A stretch of 64,000 bases of DNA, from assembly GCF_900111405.1 (NCBI RefSeq), contig NZ_FOHJ01000003.1, forward strand, positions 124,001-188,000, written 5' to 3'. Positions 35,346 through 44,103 of the stretch are shown here, piece by piece. Below the pieces are notes generated by a model. It was given only the letters and a program-made list of their open reading frames with translations, had not been told where the DNA came from and made no database searches. A program made the position numbers and the translations under genes. This stretch comes from Salinibacillus kushneri. Its GTDB lineage: Bacteria; Bacillota; Bacilli; Bacillales; Alkalibacillaceae. Position 1 is the stretch's first letter. Every line of letters begins with the position of its first letter.

Positions 35346-36634
35346 ACAAGGTGAAAGTTGGCTTAATGGGAATGGGAACCGTTGGTACAGGGGTATATCG
35401 ACTGGTTGAAGGACATCAGGAAGACTTGGTAAAGCAGACCGGAATGGACATTCAAATTAGTCGTATTCTGGTTCAAAATCGTGAAAAGAAAAGGACGATT
35501 GCCATAGATGAAGACCTTTTAACAGAGGATCCGTATACGGTACTTCAGGATCCAGAGGTTGATGTTATTGTAGAAGTTATGGGCGGAGTAGAACAAACGA
35601 GAGAATATGTTTTGGCCGCACTTGAACAAGGGAAGCATGTAGTCACAGCTAATAAAGATTTAATGGCTGTTCATGGCGGTGAGCTTCTTGAAAAGGCGGT
35701 TAAGCATGGATGTGATTTATTTTATGAGGCTAGTGTTGCAGGTGGAATTCCGATTCTACGAGCTTTAGTTGAAGGTTTTTCCTCCGATCGAATTACGAAG
35801 ATGATGGGGATTGTAAATGGAACATCTAATTATATGCTGACCAAGATGAGTCAGGAGGAAGAGTCCTATGAATCTGCCCTGAAAGAAGCACAGGAATTAG
35901 GTTATGCAGAAGCTGATCCGACTTCTGATGTAGGTGGTCTGGATGCGGCGAGAAAAATGTCCATACTTAGTACTTTAGGCTTTCATGTAGGAATGAATTT
36001 AGATGAAGTTGAATGTGTCGGCATGGAAGAGGTTACTTTAGAAGACATTCAGTATGCAAAGGATTTAGGGTATATCATTAAATTAATAGGTATTGCGAAA
36101 CAAGATGATGAACTCATTGAAGTAAGTGTAGAACCTGCCATGATTAAACAATCTCATCCACTTGCTTCCGTAAACGGTGTCTTTAATGCTGTGTATGTAT
36201 ACGGTGAAGCGGTTGGGGAAACGATGTTTTATGGTCCAGGGGCAGGGGAGCTCCCTACAGCCAACGCTGTTGTGTCTGATCTTGTTACTGTTGTGAAAAA
36301 CATGAAGCTTGGTGTGAATGGCCGTGGTATGCTAGCTCCTTATCGGGAGAAAAAGCTTAAGAGCGATGATGAAATTTTTGCAAAGTATTTTGTTAGACTT
36401 CTGGTTGATGATCAAAGTGGTGTCCTTGCACAAATTGCGAAAAAGCTTGCGGCTTATGATGTAAGTATTGAGCAAGTCATACAAAAACCTCATGAACTGG
36501 AACATAAAGCAGAACTGATTATAGTGACACATCAATCGACCAAGAAAAGCATCCATCATGTATTAGAGGAATTGAAATCGTTTGAGCATATTGATGCCAT
36601 TAAAAGTCTCTATCGTGTCGAAGCCAGTGAGTAG
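35342..36634 (+). CDS. hom: Homoserine dehydrogenase
   Basis: 430 residues. It reduces aspartate semialdehyde to homoserine, the branch point to threonine and methionine. The NAD(P) fold is VGLMGMGTVGTGVYRLV (N-terminus). The catalytic domain has VTANKDLMAVHG, YEASVAGGIPILRAL, IMGIVNGTSNYML-like MGIVNGTSNYMLTKM, and EADPTSDVGGLDAARKMSIL. A C-terminal ACT domain (VRLLVDDQSGVLAQIAKKLAAYDVSIEQVIQ) gives feedback control by an amino acid, usually threonine. thrC and thrB do not follow here, unlike in the usual B. subtilis order. It is terminated at 36639-36680. Confidence 0.96.
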   Translation: MNKVKVGLMGMGTVGTGVYRLVEGHQEDLVKQTGMDIQISRILVQNREKKRTIAIDEDLLTEDPYTVLQDPEVDVIVEVMGGVEQTREYVLAALEQGKHVVTANKDLMAVHGGELLEKAVKHGCDLFYEASVAGGIPILRALVEGFSSDRITKMMGIVNGTSNYMLTKMSQEEESYESALKEAQELGYAEADPTSDVGGLDAARKMSILSTLGFHVGMNLDEVECVGMEEVTLEDIQYAKDLGYIIKLIGIAKQDDELIEVSVEPAMIKQSHPLASVNGVFNAVYVYGEAVGETMFYGPGAGELPTANAVVSDLVTVVKNMKLGVNGRGMLAPYREKKLKSDDEIFAKYFVRLLVDDQSGVLAQIAKKLAAYDVSIEQVIQKPHELEHKAELIIVTHQSTKKSIHHVLEELKSFEHIDAIKSLYRVEASE

Positions 36635-36638
36635 TAGT

Positions 36639-36680
36639 AAATCCATTCTTCCTGTAATCATGGGGGAGAATGGATTTTTT
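36639..36680 (+). terminator. Rho-independent terminator of hom
   Basis: AATCCATTCT (36640-36649) and AGAATGGATT (36667-36676) with TTTTTT tail. Confidence 0.85.
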
Positions 36681-36728
36681 ATGCTGGAAGACTTCTTTTA
36701 TTCTATGATAGAAAGCAGGAGTGATTAC

Positions 36729-37274
36729 ATGCGTACTGAAATTAATGGAAACCTGTTGGAGTTGAAAGCAGGAGACATTACAAGGCAGAGGACAGAGGCA
36801 ATCGTTAATGCTGCAAATGGTTCTCTCTTAGGTGGCGGGGGTGTTGATGGAGCCATTCATCGTGCAGCAGGTAAGGAATTACTTGAGGAGTGCAAAAGAA
36901 TCCGGAAAGAAGTGTTAAATGATCACTATTTACCCACCGGTGAAGCTGTATTGACAAAAGGCTATCAGTTGCCAGCAAGTTATGTGATTCATACTGTTGG
37001 TCCCGTTTGGAATAACCGTGGTGACGAACCTAGGCTTTTGGCCAACTGTTATCAAAATTCTCTGGAGCTTTCTAGAAATAAAGGGGTAAGCAGTATTTCT
37101 TTCCCATCGATATCTACAGGTGTTTATGGTTATCCGATAAATCAGGCTGCTCCGGTAGCGTTACAAACTATTATAAACTTCTTACAGGCCCAAGCATTTG
37201 GAGATGTCGTCATGACCTTGTTTTCCGAACAGGATTATCAGGTTTATAAACAGACATTAAAAGAGCTTCTTTAA
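36729..37274 (+). CDS. Macrodomain protein (O-acetyl-ADP-ribose deacetylase type)
   Basis: 182 residues from ATG 36729 (GCAGGAG 8 nt upstream); the longer reading overlaps hom and its terminator. It is a single macro domain: EAIVNAANGSLLGGGGVDGAIHRAAG is the ADP-ribose loop 1, TGEAVLTKGYQLP and VIHTVGPVW follow, and ISFPSISTGVYGYP is loop 2. YmdB-type macrodomains hydrolyse O-acetyl-ADP-ribose and remove ADP-ribose from proteins. It is cytoplasmic and monocistronic, ahead of the two-component operon. Confidence 0.92.
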   Translation: MRTEINGNLLELKAGDITRQRTEAIVNAANGSLLGGGGVDGAIHRAAGKELLEECKRIRKEVLNDHYLPTGEAVLTKGYQLPASYVIHTVGPVWNNRGDEPRLLANCYQNSLELSRNKGVSSISFPSISTGVYGYPINQAAPVALQTIINFLQAQAFGDVVMTLFSEQDYQVYKQTLKELL

Positions 37275-37293
37275 GAGAAGAATGGGCTTATCC

Positions 37294-37310
37294 TTGACAT
37301 TTGTCTGACA
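37294..37310 (+). promoter_or_regulatory. Direct-repeat motif upstream of the response regulator gene
   Basis: TTGACATTTGTCTGACA contains TGACA twice, 11 bp apart, a spacing typical of OmpR-family tandem sites. The same motif with one change stands before htrA at 40891. CTGACA could also serve as a -35 with TACAAA at 37328. This suggests autoregulation. Confidence 0.55.
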
Positions 37311-37362
37311 TCTTTCCATGATAAGGTTACAAAAGAGAAAAGTGCGTTGGAGCTGATACAGA

Positions 37363-38043
37363 ATGAAGCCAATCTTAATTGTTGAAGATGAATACCCGAT
37401 AAGTCAGGTGTTACGAGCTTATTTGCAAAAGGCCAAGTTTGATACGGAACAGGTGTACACGGGGGAAGATGCGCTGGCCAGGTTTGATGAGATTAAGCCG
37501 TCATTAGTTCTTCTGGATATTATGCTGCCGGGAAAAAATGGATGGCAAATCTTAAAGGAAATTCGCAAAAAAAGCAATTGCCCCGTCATTATGTTAACCG
37601 CCTTAGGCGAGGTAAATGATCGTTTGACTGGATTAAATGAAGGAGCCGATGATTATATATCAAAGCCATTTGCAGGCGATGAAGTGGTAGCACGTGTAAA
37701 AGCTGTTCTTCGACGTACAGAAGCCAAGCAACCTTCTGTACAGCGGTTTGGTCAGTTAGAAATAGATCTTGATGCACACCGAGTAAAATTGAATGAACAG
37801 AACATTGAATTACGTCCTCGGGATTTGTCCCTCCTTTTATTTTTAGCTGAGCACCCAAACAAGACCTTTACAAGAGAACAGCTCATTGAACATGTGTGGG
37901 GATTTGATTATGAGGGAAGTGACCGGGCGGTAGATCTATCTATTAAACGATTGCGGAAGGCACTAAAGGACTGGCCGGCGTCGGAAGGTGAAATCAGAAC
38001 GCTTCGAGGATTGGGGTATCAGTTAAGTGTTTACGAAGAATGA
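37363..38043 (+). CDS. cssR: CssR-like OmpR-family response regulator
   Basis: 226 residues. The receiver domain has the phospho-acceptor D52 (LVLLDIMLPGKNG), T79 (IMLTALGE) and K101 (YISKPFAG). The winged-helix DNA-binding domain occupies about 130-226 (LRPRDLSLLLFLAEHPNKTFTREQL, HVWGFDYEGSDRAVDLSIKRLRKAL). It overlaps the kinase gene by 17 bp. Assignment to CssR (secretion/heat stress) rests on the linked htrA gene, the shared upstream motif and domain size; orthology needs a tree. Start ATG 37363 lacks a perfect SD (TTGGAG at 37346). Confidence 0.75.
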   Translation: MKPILIVEDEYPISQVLRAYLQKAKFDTEQVYTGEDALARFDEIKPSLVLLDIMLPGKNGWQILKEIRKKSNCPVIMLTALGEVNDRLTGLNEGADDYISKPFAGDEVVARVKAVLRRTEAKQPSVQRFGQLEIDLDAHRVKLNEQNIELRPRDLSLLLFLAEHPNKTFTREQLIEHVWGFDYEGSDRAVDLSIKRLRKALKDWPASEGEIRTLRGLGYQLSVYEE

Positions 38044-39442
38044 GAGAAAGCGAATCCCTTTACAGCGATACTGGACAACTCGATATGTTTATACATTGGC
38101 CATTGGTCTCCTTGTAGTGACTATTATTTCAGCAGTTTGGATCAGACATCAAACCTTTGAAAGCCGTATTAGTATGATGGAATTTATGGCTCAGGAAATT
38201 GCCAATCGTTTTGTCAATGAGGAACCAGGGAGACCGGATGAAAATATACAAAACTTTTTGGAGAAACGGGGGCAGTTTAGCAATATGGAAAGTACCCCCT
38301 ATATTTATATCGTCAATACAGAAGGCAGGATTCTTTCAAGTAATACACCACAAAGTCCGTATGAACAACGGATTAATCCGTCTATTTTAAATAAAGAAGA
38401 AAAGGTGCAGAAATTAAGTATAAATCAAGCAGGAAACCTTTATTTGGTAAAACAACCGATTGAATTAGGTTCTGTGTTGCTTGGATGGGCTGTCGTAATG
38501 GATACCGAGGAGCATTTAAATCATGTTAACCAGGAGTATAAACAATTATTTGTGATGATAGCTGTATTGGCTGTATTAGGATGGGCTGCGATTTATTTCT
38601 TATCAAGAAGGTTATCAAAGCCCATTAAGGATGTAGCAAAAGCAGCAAGACAAGTACAGGAAGGAAATTATGATATCCAGCTCCCATCCCAGGTAAAAGA
38701 AGAGGAAGTATATGAGCTTGTTCATTCATTTAAAGAGATGTCACAGCAACTGCAAAGGTTGGAGGGGCTTCGTTCAGAATTACTGGCGGGCGTAACCCAT
38801 GAATTAAAAACGCCAATTACATCTGTTAGTGGTTTGCTACAAGCTGTAAAAAATGATGTGGTAACAGGAGAAGAAGCAAAGGAATTTTTGGATATATCCT
38901 TAAAAGAAACAACCAAAATGAAAACAATGGTGGAGGATTTATTAGCCTTTAATTCTTTTGTTGCAAATGCTGTACCTATGAATTTTGAAACGTATTCGCT
39001 TCAAAATTTGATTAAAGAAACAATTCATCAATGGGAAATTACACAAGATGAGCAAAATGAATTTATATCTGCACAGCTTCCTGAAAAAGACATTCAAGTA
39101 CGAGTCGATTCTGTTCGCTTTCAACAAATTATCACAAATTTATTAAATAATGCCAAACAGGCGATAGAGGAAACGGGAAGCATTGAAATCAATGTTAATG
39201 AAGAATCGAAATATGTAAACATTGATGTAAAAGATACAGGTCTGGGTATTCCTGAAGAAGAGCAAGCCTTTATCTTTGAACGTTTTTACCGCGGAGAAGG
39301 AAAAAAATATAAAGTCGGTGGCCTTGGACTTGGATTGCCATTTAGTAAAATGATTGCCCAAACTTTAGGTGGTGACTTAAAGCTAGTAAGTAGCTCAGAA
39401 ACAGGGACGACCTTTCGACTTACGCTGCCGAAAGTTGAATAA
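38027..39442 (+). CDS. cssS: CssS-like sensor histidine kinase
   Basis: 471 residues, GTG start inside the regulator gene. TM1 is at about 21-39 and TM2 at about 173-192, enclosing a ~130-residue extracytoplasmic sensor domain. A HAMP linker follows (about 193-245), then HisKA with H258 (LAGVTHELKTPITSVSG) and HATPase (NLLNNAKQAIEE, DTGLGIPEEE, GGLGLGLPFSK). This architecture matches CssS, which detects misfolded exported proteins. Phosphotransfer to the adjacent regulator is expected. The overlap implies translational coupling. Confidence 0.78.
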   Translation: MFTKNERKRIPLQRYWTTRYVYTLAIGLLVVTIISAVWIRHQTFESRISMMEFMAQEIANRFVNEEPGRPDENIQNFLEKRGQFSNMESTPYIYIVNTEGRILSSNTPQSPYEQRINPSILNKEEKVQKLSINQAGNLYLVKQPIELGSVLLGWAVVMDTEEHLNHVNQEYKQLFVMIAVLAVLGWAAIYFLSRRLSKPIKDVAKAARQVQEGNYDIQLPSQVKEEEVYELVHSFKEMSQQLQRLEGLRSELLAGVTHELKTPITSVSGLLQAVKNDVVTGEEAKEFLDISLKETTKMKTMVEDLLAFNSFVANAVPMNFETYSLQNLIKETIHQWEITQDEQNEFISAQLPEKDIQVRVDSVRFQQIITNLLNNAKQAIEETGSIEINVNEESKYVNIDVKDTGLGIPEEEQAFIFERFYRGEGKKYKVGGLGLGLPFSKMIAQTLGGDLKLVSSSETGTTFRLTLPKVE

Positions 39443-39498
39443 GACAGAAATAGAGTTACGTTTTCATCAGGAGGTATGATCATGATGTGAAGAAGGGA

Positions 39499-39520
39499 GG
39501 GCCTTGTTATTCGAAGGCCC
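39499..39520. terminator. Short hairpin between cssS and the VanY-like gene
   Basis: GGGCCTT (39499-39505), 8-nt loop, AAGGCCC (39514-39520), directly beside the minus-strand stop codon. T tracts are weak on both sides. Confidence 0.45.
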
Positions 39521-40743
39521 TTATCCTTTGGGGAACATCTTATTCAAATACTCCTCCAATGTTACCTTTCTATTATAGATTTTTTCTGCTGCTTCTTTTC
39601 CGATATATCTTAGGTGCCACGGTTCATATATATATCCTGTTATTTCCTGCATGTTTTCTGGATAGCGAATAATAAATCCATATTTATGAGCATTTTTTGC
39701 GACCCATTTTCCTTCTCTAGTCTCACCAAATTGCTGAATTAATCCGAAACGGATCTGCTTGTGATATCCATGGTTAACCCTGTTTGGTGTTCACTTTCAC
39801 CAGGTTTTGCACTAAATTGATTAGCGTACTCTTCTCCATGTTGATTCACATTGTATTGAAAAATTTGATCCTGGCGTTTATAGGATCGATAACCAGAGAC
39901 GGCATACAAGTTAATATCCTCTGCTTTGGCTTGATGAAACATGTCTTCTAATGCTTGAGCCGCCTCTTTTTTCATCTGTTTTTTTGGTAATTGTTTTTCA
40001 AAAGAAAAGAGTACATCTGGAATGACTAAATCCTCTGGTACATAATCCTGAGGAAGGGTATGTGTTTTGTTAACTAATAGCATCGTTCCCTGTTGTTCAA
40101 TTTGTTGATTGGAATAGACGACTTCTTCAGTCGGTTCCTGCTTTTTCTTTTCTTGGTCAGACAGGTCGTCGTCATCGTGCTGCTCCTCAACATCTAATTT
40201 AATATCCTTAATCATCCAGCGATTTTCTGTTCGATTAAACAGGATATAAAGAGAATATTTTCCCATCATCTCATTTTCATTTTCTTGTGAAACATAGTAC
40301 AAACCTTGTTCATTCTTTGCCAGTTTATATGGAATATTTTTATTTAATAATACAGGCCCATTTTTGGGAATTAAATATAAATGATTATTTTCCTCTTTAT
40401 AAAATACATCAACGTATTGTTTTGCGAGCTCTGGATCGGCCAGTTTAGATAGATTGTTAATGAGTTCTTCTTTATGATTAAAATTTTTGACACGTAAATT
40501 TTGATCCGTTTCCTGAATCAATTGTTCTCTAAATGATTGAATGAATTGCTCAGCTTCCTGCTTTTCCAGAGTTTTGTCTATTTCTTCGCTATCTGATTGA
40601 TCTTCTTGTTTATCATCAGCAGACTGTTCTTCTTGTTCATTTTCAGTTGGGGACTGCTCCTGGTCCTGCGTACAACCGACTATGAAAATAAATATGATGA
40701 AAAATGGAATAAAGACTAAGGCTTGTAAATTCAAATATAGCAT
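39521..40743 (-). pseudogene. VanY-type D,D-carboxypeptidase lipoprotein, one frameshift
   Basis: The start is ATG 40743 or TTG 40734 (AAAGGA upstream). A lipoprotein signal ends in FIFIVGC, then comes a Glu/Gln/Asp-rich linker, a ~130-residue domain of unknown type, and a C-terminal VanY peptidase domain: AVSGYRSYKRQDQIF, GESEHQTGLTMDITS, then, in another frame, EGKWVAKNAHKYGFIIRYP, ITGYIYEPWHLRYIGKEAA. Zinc ligands (H in SEHQTGLTMD, D, and H in EPWHLRY) are all kept. Adding one T at 39747-39749 gives SVFGLIQQFGET and a continuous frame of ~405 residues. It is probably functional if the shift is a sequencing error. It trims D-Ala from wall peptides. It is divergent from htrA. Confidence 0.78.
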
Positions 40744-40890
40744 TCCTTTCCAGGTTGTAATGGTGTTTTTAGTATTTTTGATTATTGCTTGTTTCATTCC
40801 ACAAATAGAGACAGGAGTATGGCAGGAGAACAAAAGGGGAACTGAAGAATTGCTGAAACGTAAAATTAAGTATGTAAATACATTTTTGTT

Positions 40891-40907
40891 TTGACATCTG
40901 TCTGACA
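40891..40907 (+). promoter_or_regulatory. CssR-type direct-repeat motif upstream of htrA
   Basis: TTGACATCTGTCTGACA carries TGACA at 40892 and 40903 (11-bp spacing), matching the site before cssR. A TATAGT -10 lies at 40919-40924, so the motif covers the -35 region as expected for an activator. It is also 148 bp upstream of the divergent VanY-like gene. Confidence 0.58.
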
Positions 40908-40977
40908 CATTCACACTTTATAGTAATGGTATAGAAAGCTAATCAATCATCATTAATAAAAAATGAGGTGATTCGTT

Positions 40978-42252
40978 ATGATGGATGATCAAGAACAAGA
41001 ACAAAAACAAGAAAAAGTAGAAGAAGAGTCCTTGAATCAATCAAATAATGAACAAATACAAAAAGATTCAAAGTTTAAGTGGAAGGGGATACTTACAGCC
41101 ATTTCCGCTGGAATTATAAGTTCGGTCCTGACATTAACAGCCGTAACACAAGTAGATGGCTTCCAGAATTGGATTACTGATGATAACGAGACAGCCGTAC
41201 AGGAACAGACGACTTCAAACAGTGAAAGTGCGGCAACTTCAGCGTCTGAGAATGTGCAAAAGGTTAATGCCAATGCAACATCTGTAACAGATATCGTAGA
41301 TCAAGCCTCTAAAACAATTGTTGGGGTTGTGAATATATCAAAACAAAGCAATCCGTTTTCACAAGATACACAGGAGCAAAATGCGGGAACAGGCTCTGGT
41401 GTTATTTATAAGGTTACAGACAATAGCGCTTATATCGTAACGAATAATCATGTGGTAGAAGGCGCCAGCGAAATTGAAGTCTCTTTACACAATGATAAAA
41501 CGGTTAATGCTGAGCTTGTTGGAAGGGATGCCTTAACAGATATAGCCGTATTAAAAATAGATGGTGATTATGATATAAAACCAATGGAATTTGGTGACTC
41601 GGATTCTCTCAAAACCGGTGAGCAGGTGATTGCAATTGGAAATCCACTTGGGCTGGAGCTTTCAAGAACAGTGACTCAGGGAATTATAAGCGCAGTGGAC
41701 CGTAGTATTTCGGTTAATACTTCTGCGGGTAAATGGGATTTAGAGGTTATTCAAACCGACGCAGCCATTAACCCAGGAAATAGCGGAGGAGCTTTAATTA
41801 ATACGAATGGTAAATTAGTAGGCATCAATAGCTTGAAAATTTCCAATCAAAATGTAGAAGGTTTAGGCTTTGCCATTCCAAGTAAAAAAGTTCAATCCAT
41901 TGTGGACGAAATTATGAAGAATGGTCAAGTTGAACGACCATATCTTGGAGTTAAGCTCGTAAATGTAACGGAAATCCCTTCTGTTTATATGCAGAATCAA
42001 TCTAAGGATATTAAAGAGGGAGTAATTATTGCAGGCGTGGAATCAAATACTCCTGCCGCTGAAGCCGGATTGAAAAAAGAAGATATTATTGTGGCTGTCG
42101 ACGGTGAAAAAATTAAAGATGTTGGAGATTTACGCAAATATCTATATTCCGAGCATTCAATCGGCGATAAAGTAAAAATTGAATTTTACAGAGGTAAAGA
42201 GAAAAAGGAAGTTAATCTTACTTTAACAAGTAATAATTCATCTGATGCATAG
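40978..42252 (+). CDS. htrA: HtrA/DegP-like membrane-anchored serine protease
   Basis: 424 residues. The charged Gln/Glu-rich N-terminus is cytoplasmic, with one membrane anchor at about 36-57. The trypsin-like domain has triad H158 (IVTNNHVVEG), D188 (ALTDIAVLKID) and S269 (INPGNSGGAL). One PDZ domain at about 315-415 (GVIIAGVESNTPAAEAGLKKEDII) recognises unfolded C-termini. It degrades or refolds misfolded exported proteins outside the membrane. B. subtilis has HtrA and HtrB under CssRS; this one sits next to cssRS as htrB does, so either name is possible. ATG 40978 has GAGGTG 7 nt upstream. Confidence 0.93.
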   Translation: MMDDQEQEQKQEKVEEESLNQSNNEQIQKDSKFKWKGILTAISAGIISSVLTLTAVTQVDGFQNWITDDNETAVQEQTTSNSESAATSASENVQKVNANATSVTDIVDQASKTIVGVVNISKQSNPFSQDTQEQNAGTGSGVIYKVTDNSAYIVTNNHVVEGASEIEVSLHNDKTVNAELVGRDALTDIAVLKIDGDYDIKPMEFGDSDSLKTGEQVIAIGNPLGLELSRTVTQGIISAVDRSISVNTSAGKWDLEVIQTDAAINPGNSGGALINTNGKLVGINSLKISNQNVEGLGFAIPSKKVQSIVDEIMKNGQVERPYLGVKLVNVTEIPSVYMQNQSKDIKEGVIIAGVESNTPAAEAGLKKEDIIVAVDGEKIKDVGDLRKYLYSEHSIGDKVKIEFYRGKEKKEVNLTLTSNNSSDA

Positions 42253-42613
42253 CTTAAAGTAAGAGTTAGGCCGGGGAACTTATTCCTCTATAGAGCAAAT
42301 ATAAGTATACGCTTGGGTTCATAACCCAAGCGTATTGTATAGTGTAACCATGGTTCCGATACCAGCCAAAGGCAATCTTGATAAGGAAGCAGGTTTGATG
42401 CTTTTTTGCCGATCTTTTTCAGAAGCAACATGACATTACAGCAGGCATATTAACAGCTGATAACAGCCCGCCTTCAAAAAGCAAGTGGATAAGGCCCTCA
42501 CAAGCCATATTTGTAATAAAGAAATAGATGGTAATGCATCGCCCTAAGCTGATGTAAATGTTGTTAATATTTGCTATAGTTACAAGTAAGGAAATGTTTT
42601 TGAGGTGAATATA
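42253..42613. other. Spacer between htrA and the NUDIX gene
   Basis: It contains the hairpin at 42307-42335. From about 42345 to 42560 the minus strand has short, interrupted coding-like stretches (HLLFEGGLLSAVNMPAVMS) that may be a decayed gene fragment. No intact gene is seen. Confidence 0.35.
42307..42335 (+). terminator. Perfect 13-bp hairpin after htrA
   Basis: ATACGCTTGGGTT (42307-42319), loop CAT, AACCCAAGCGTAT (42323-42335). The stem is very strong but there is no T run; it could be a terminator or an mRNA 3' stabiliser. Confidence 0.65.
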
Positions 42614-43231
42614 TTGAATTCAAAAGATATTTTAAATAAGGTACAAAAGCATACGCCATCTATTTTAGGAAATGAACGCTTCACGAAATCTTCTGTACTA
42701 TTACCCCTTATTCGTAAATATGACGACATTTATATCCTTTTTGAAGTACGCTCATATCAGTTAAACCGGCAGCCAGGTGAAATTTGTTTTCCTGGAGGAA
42801 GAATTGATAAGACAGACACTTCAGAACAGGCAGCAGCTATAAGGGAGACAACGGAAGAGTTAGGCATTCAAGAATCAGAAATCACAGATGTCTATCCGCT
42901 TGATTATCTTGTGTCACCATCTGGTATGATTGTTTATTCCCATGTAGGGTGGATCGATTCCTTAAACAATATGAACCCAAATCCGCAAGAGGTTGAAGAA
43001 GTATTTATGGTACCTTTATCCTTTTTTATGACAACGAAACCTGATGTCTATCATATTGATGTGAAAGTAAAACCTCAAGAAGGATTCCCATTTGATTTAA
43101 TCACAGGAGGAAAAGATTATGACTGGCGGACTGGGAAAATAGATGAGTATTTTTATGTATATGAGGATAAAGTCATCTGGGGGCTTACAGCAAAAATATT
43201 ATCTCACTTTTTGGAATTGATTCGTTCATAA
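42614..43231 (+). CDS. NUDIX hydrolase, CoA pyrophosphatase type
   Basis: 205 residues from TTG 42614 (GAGGTG 6 nt upstream; the GTG at 42605 is inside that ribosome site). The NUDIX box is G-G-R-I-D-K-T-D-T-S-E-Q-A-A-A-I-R-E-T-T-E-E-L-G-I, preceded by the CoA-hydrolase hallmark LNRQPGEICFPGG. The family splits CoA into phosphopantetheine and 3',5'-ADP. It is cytoplasmic and monocistronic. Confidence 0.87.
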   Translation: MNSKDILNKVQKHTPSILGNERFTKSSVLLPLIRKYDDIYILFEVRSYQLNRQPGEICFPGGRIDKTDTSEQAAAIRETTEELGIQESEITDVYPLDYLVSPSGMIVYSHVGWIDSLNNMNPNPQEVEEVFMVPLSFFMTTKPDVYHIDVKVKPQEGFPFDLITGGKDYDWRTGKIDEYFYVYEDKVIWGLTAKILSHFLELIRS

Positions 43232-43313
43232 TGGAATCTCATCCGTAAAACGTCCCAAAATGAAATCTAGATGCATATAATAATACCGTATTTCAACAAG
43301 GGATGTGTTATAG

Positions 43314-44057
43314 ATGGGGTTATATATGAATGATAAAGAGCATCCGGAAGTTTATAAAAATGGAGAAAATCTTCATGAGCCTAACCAGGAATACCTGCGA
43401 CGTGATTATTTTTCAGAGTTAGTCGAAGAGCAGAAAAAGAACAATGAAGCCTTGTTGCAATCCTTAAAACAACTGACAGTTCGCCATGAACAGCAAAATC
43501 AGGAACAATTACAGCAATGGAAAGGGATAGACAGGGATTTACAGGGGTTAAAGGAAGAACGAAAGAATAATGAGTGGTTTCAAAAGCAAACTGTTACAGA
43601 ACTAAATCACCTTGAGCGACAGTATGATGAAATGCTGAAGCAAATAAAAGACGACCAGGGAAAAAGTCAAAATATTTTAGGAGAATTGGCACAAACGAGA
43701 GAAAATCTATTAGAGCAGTTAGAAAGTCAGGATTCAGCAAAAAGCCAGATTCTTGAACAAATCAGACAACTGGCTAATGAACAGCAGCAGATGACTCAAC
43801 AAATGTCAGAGCAGGATGATAAGCAAAAGGATGTCATGAATCGTTTAGAAAATCAGGAGGCTCTTATGCAAAAAGCCTTAAGGCAATTAGATCACTTTCG
43901 TTCCATTCTTTATGAAAGGGCTAATTATTTAGCGGAAAAAGTGGAACATGGTTATAACCATACTGCTTCCTATATTTATAATCTATTAACAGGTGATGAT
44001 AAACCCCTTACTTTATGGACCATAAAAGAAGGAAAAGAGGAGAATCGAAATTCCTAA
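43314..44057 (+). CDS. Cytoplasmic coiled-coil protein of unknown function
   Basis: 247 residues; ATG 43314 or ATG 43326 could start it. There is no signal peptide. Residues ~25-205 are Gln/Glu/Lys-rich heptads (LLQSLKQLTVRHEQQNQEQL, QILEQIRQLANEQQQMTQQM), i.e. a long coiled coil. The C-terminal ~45 residues (YERANYLAEKVEHGYNHTAS) look like a separate short domain. No family was recognised. It is convergent with the K+/H+ antiporter gene. Confidence 0.75.
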   Translation: MGLYMNDKEHPEVYKNGENLHEPNQEYLRRDYFSELVEEQKKNNEALLQSLKQLTVRHEQQNQEQLQQWKGIDRDLQGLKEERKNNEWFQKQTVTELNHLERQYDEMLKQIKDDQGKSQNILGELAQTRENLLEQLESQDSAKSQILEQIRQLANEQQQMTQQMSEQDDKQKDVMNRLENQEALMQKALRQLDHFRSILYERANYLAEKVEHGYNHTASYIYNLLTGDDKPLTLWTIKEGKEENRNS

Positions 44058-44074
44058 AAGATAAACGAACAAGG

Positions 44075-44103
44075 AAAGGATAGCCAGGCAGAGGCTATCC
44101 TTT
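44075..44103. terminator. Bidirectional terminator between convergent genes
   Basis: AAAGGATAGCC (44075-44085), 7-nt loop, GGCTATCCTTT (44093-44103): an 11-bp perfect stem that overlaps the stop codon of the minus-strand antiporter gene. Confidence 0.85.

Noticed and set aside
36582-36728. Longer N-terminus for the macrodomain protein
   Set aside because: It would overlap hom and read through the hom terminator; ATG 36729 has a good ribosome site and matches the family start.
39470-39489. Ribosome site AGGAGG followed by ATG ATC ATG ATG TGA after cssS
   Set aside because: The frame is only two to four codons long and is better seen as chance or decayed sequence than a gene.
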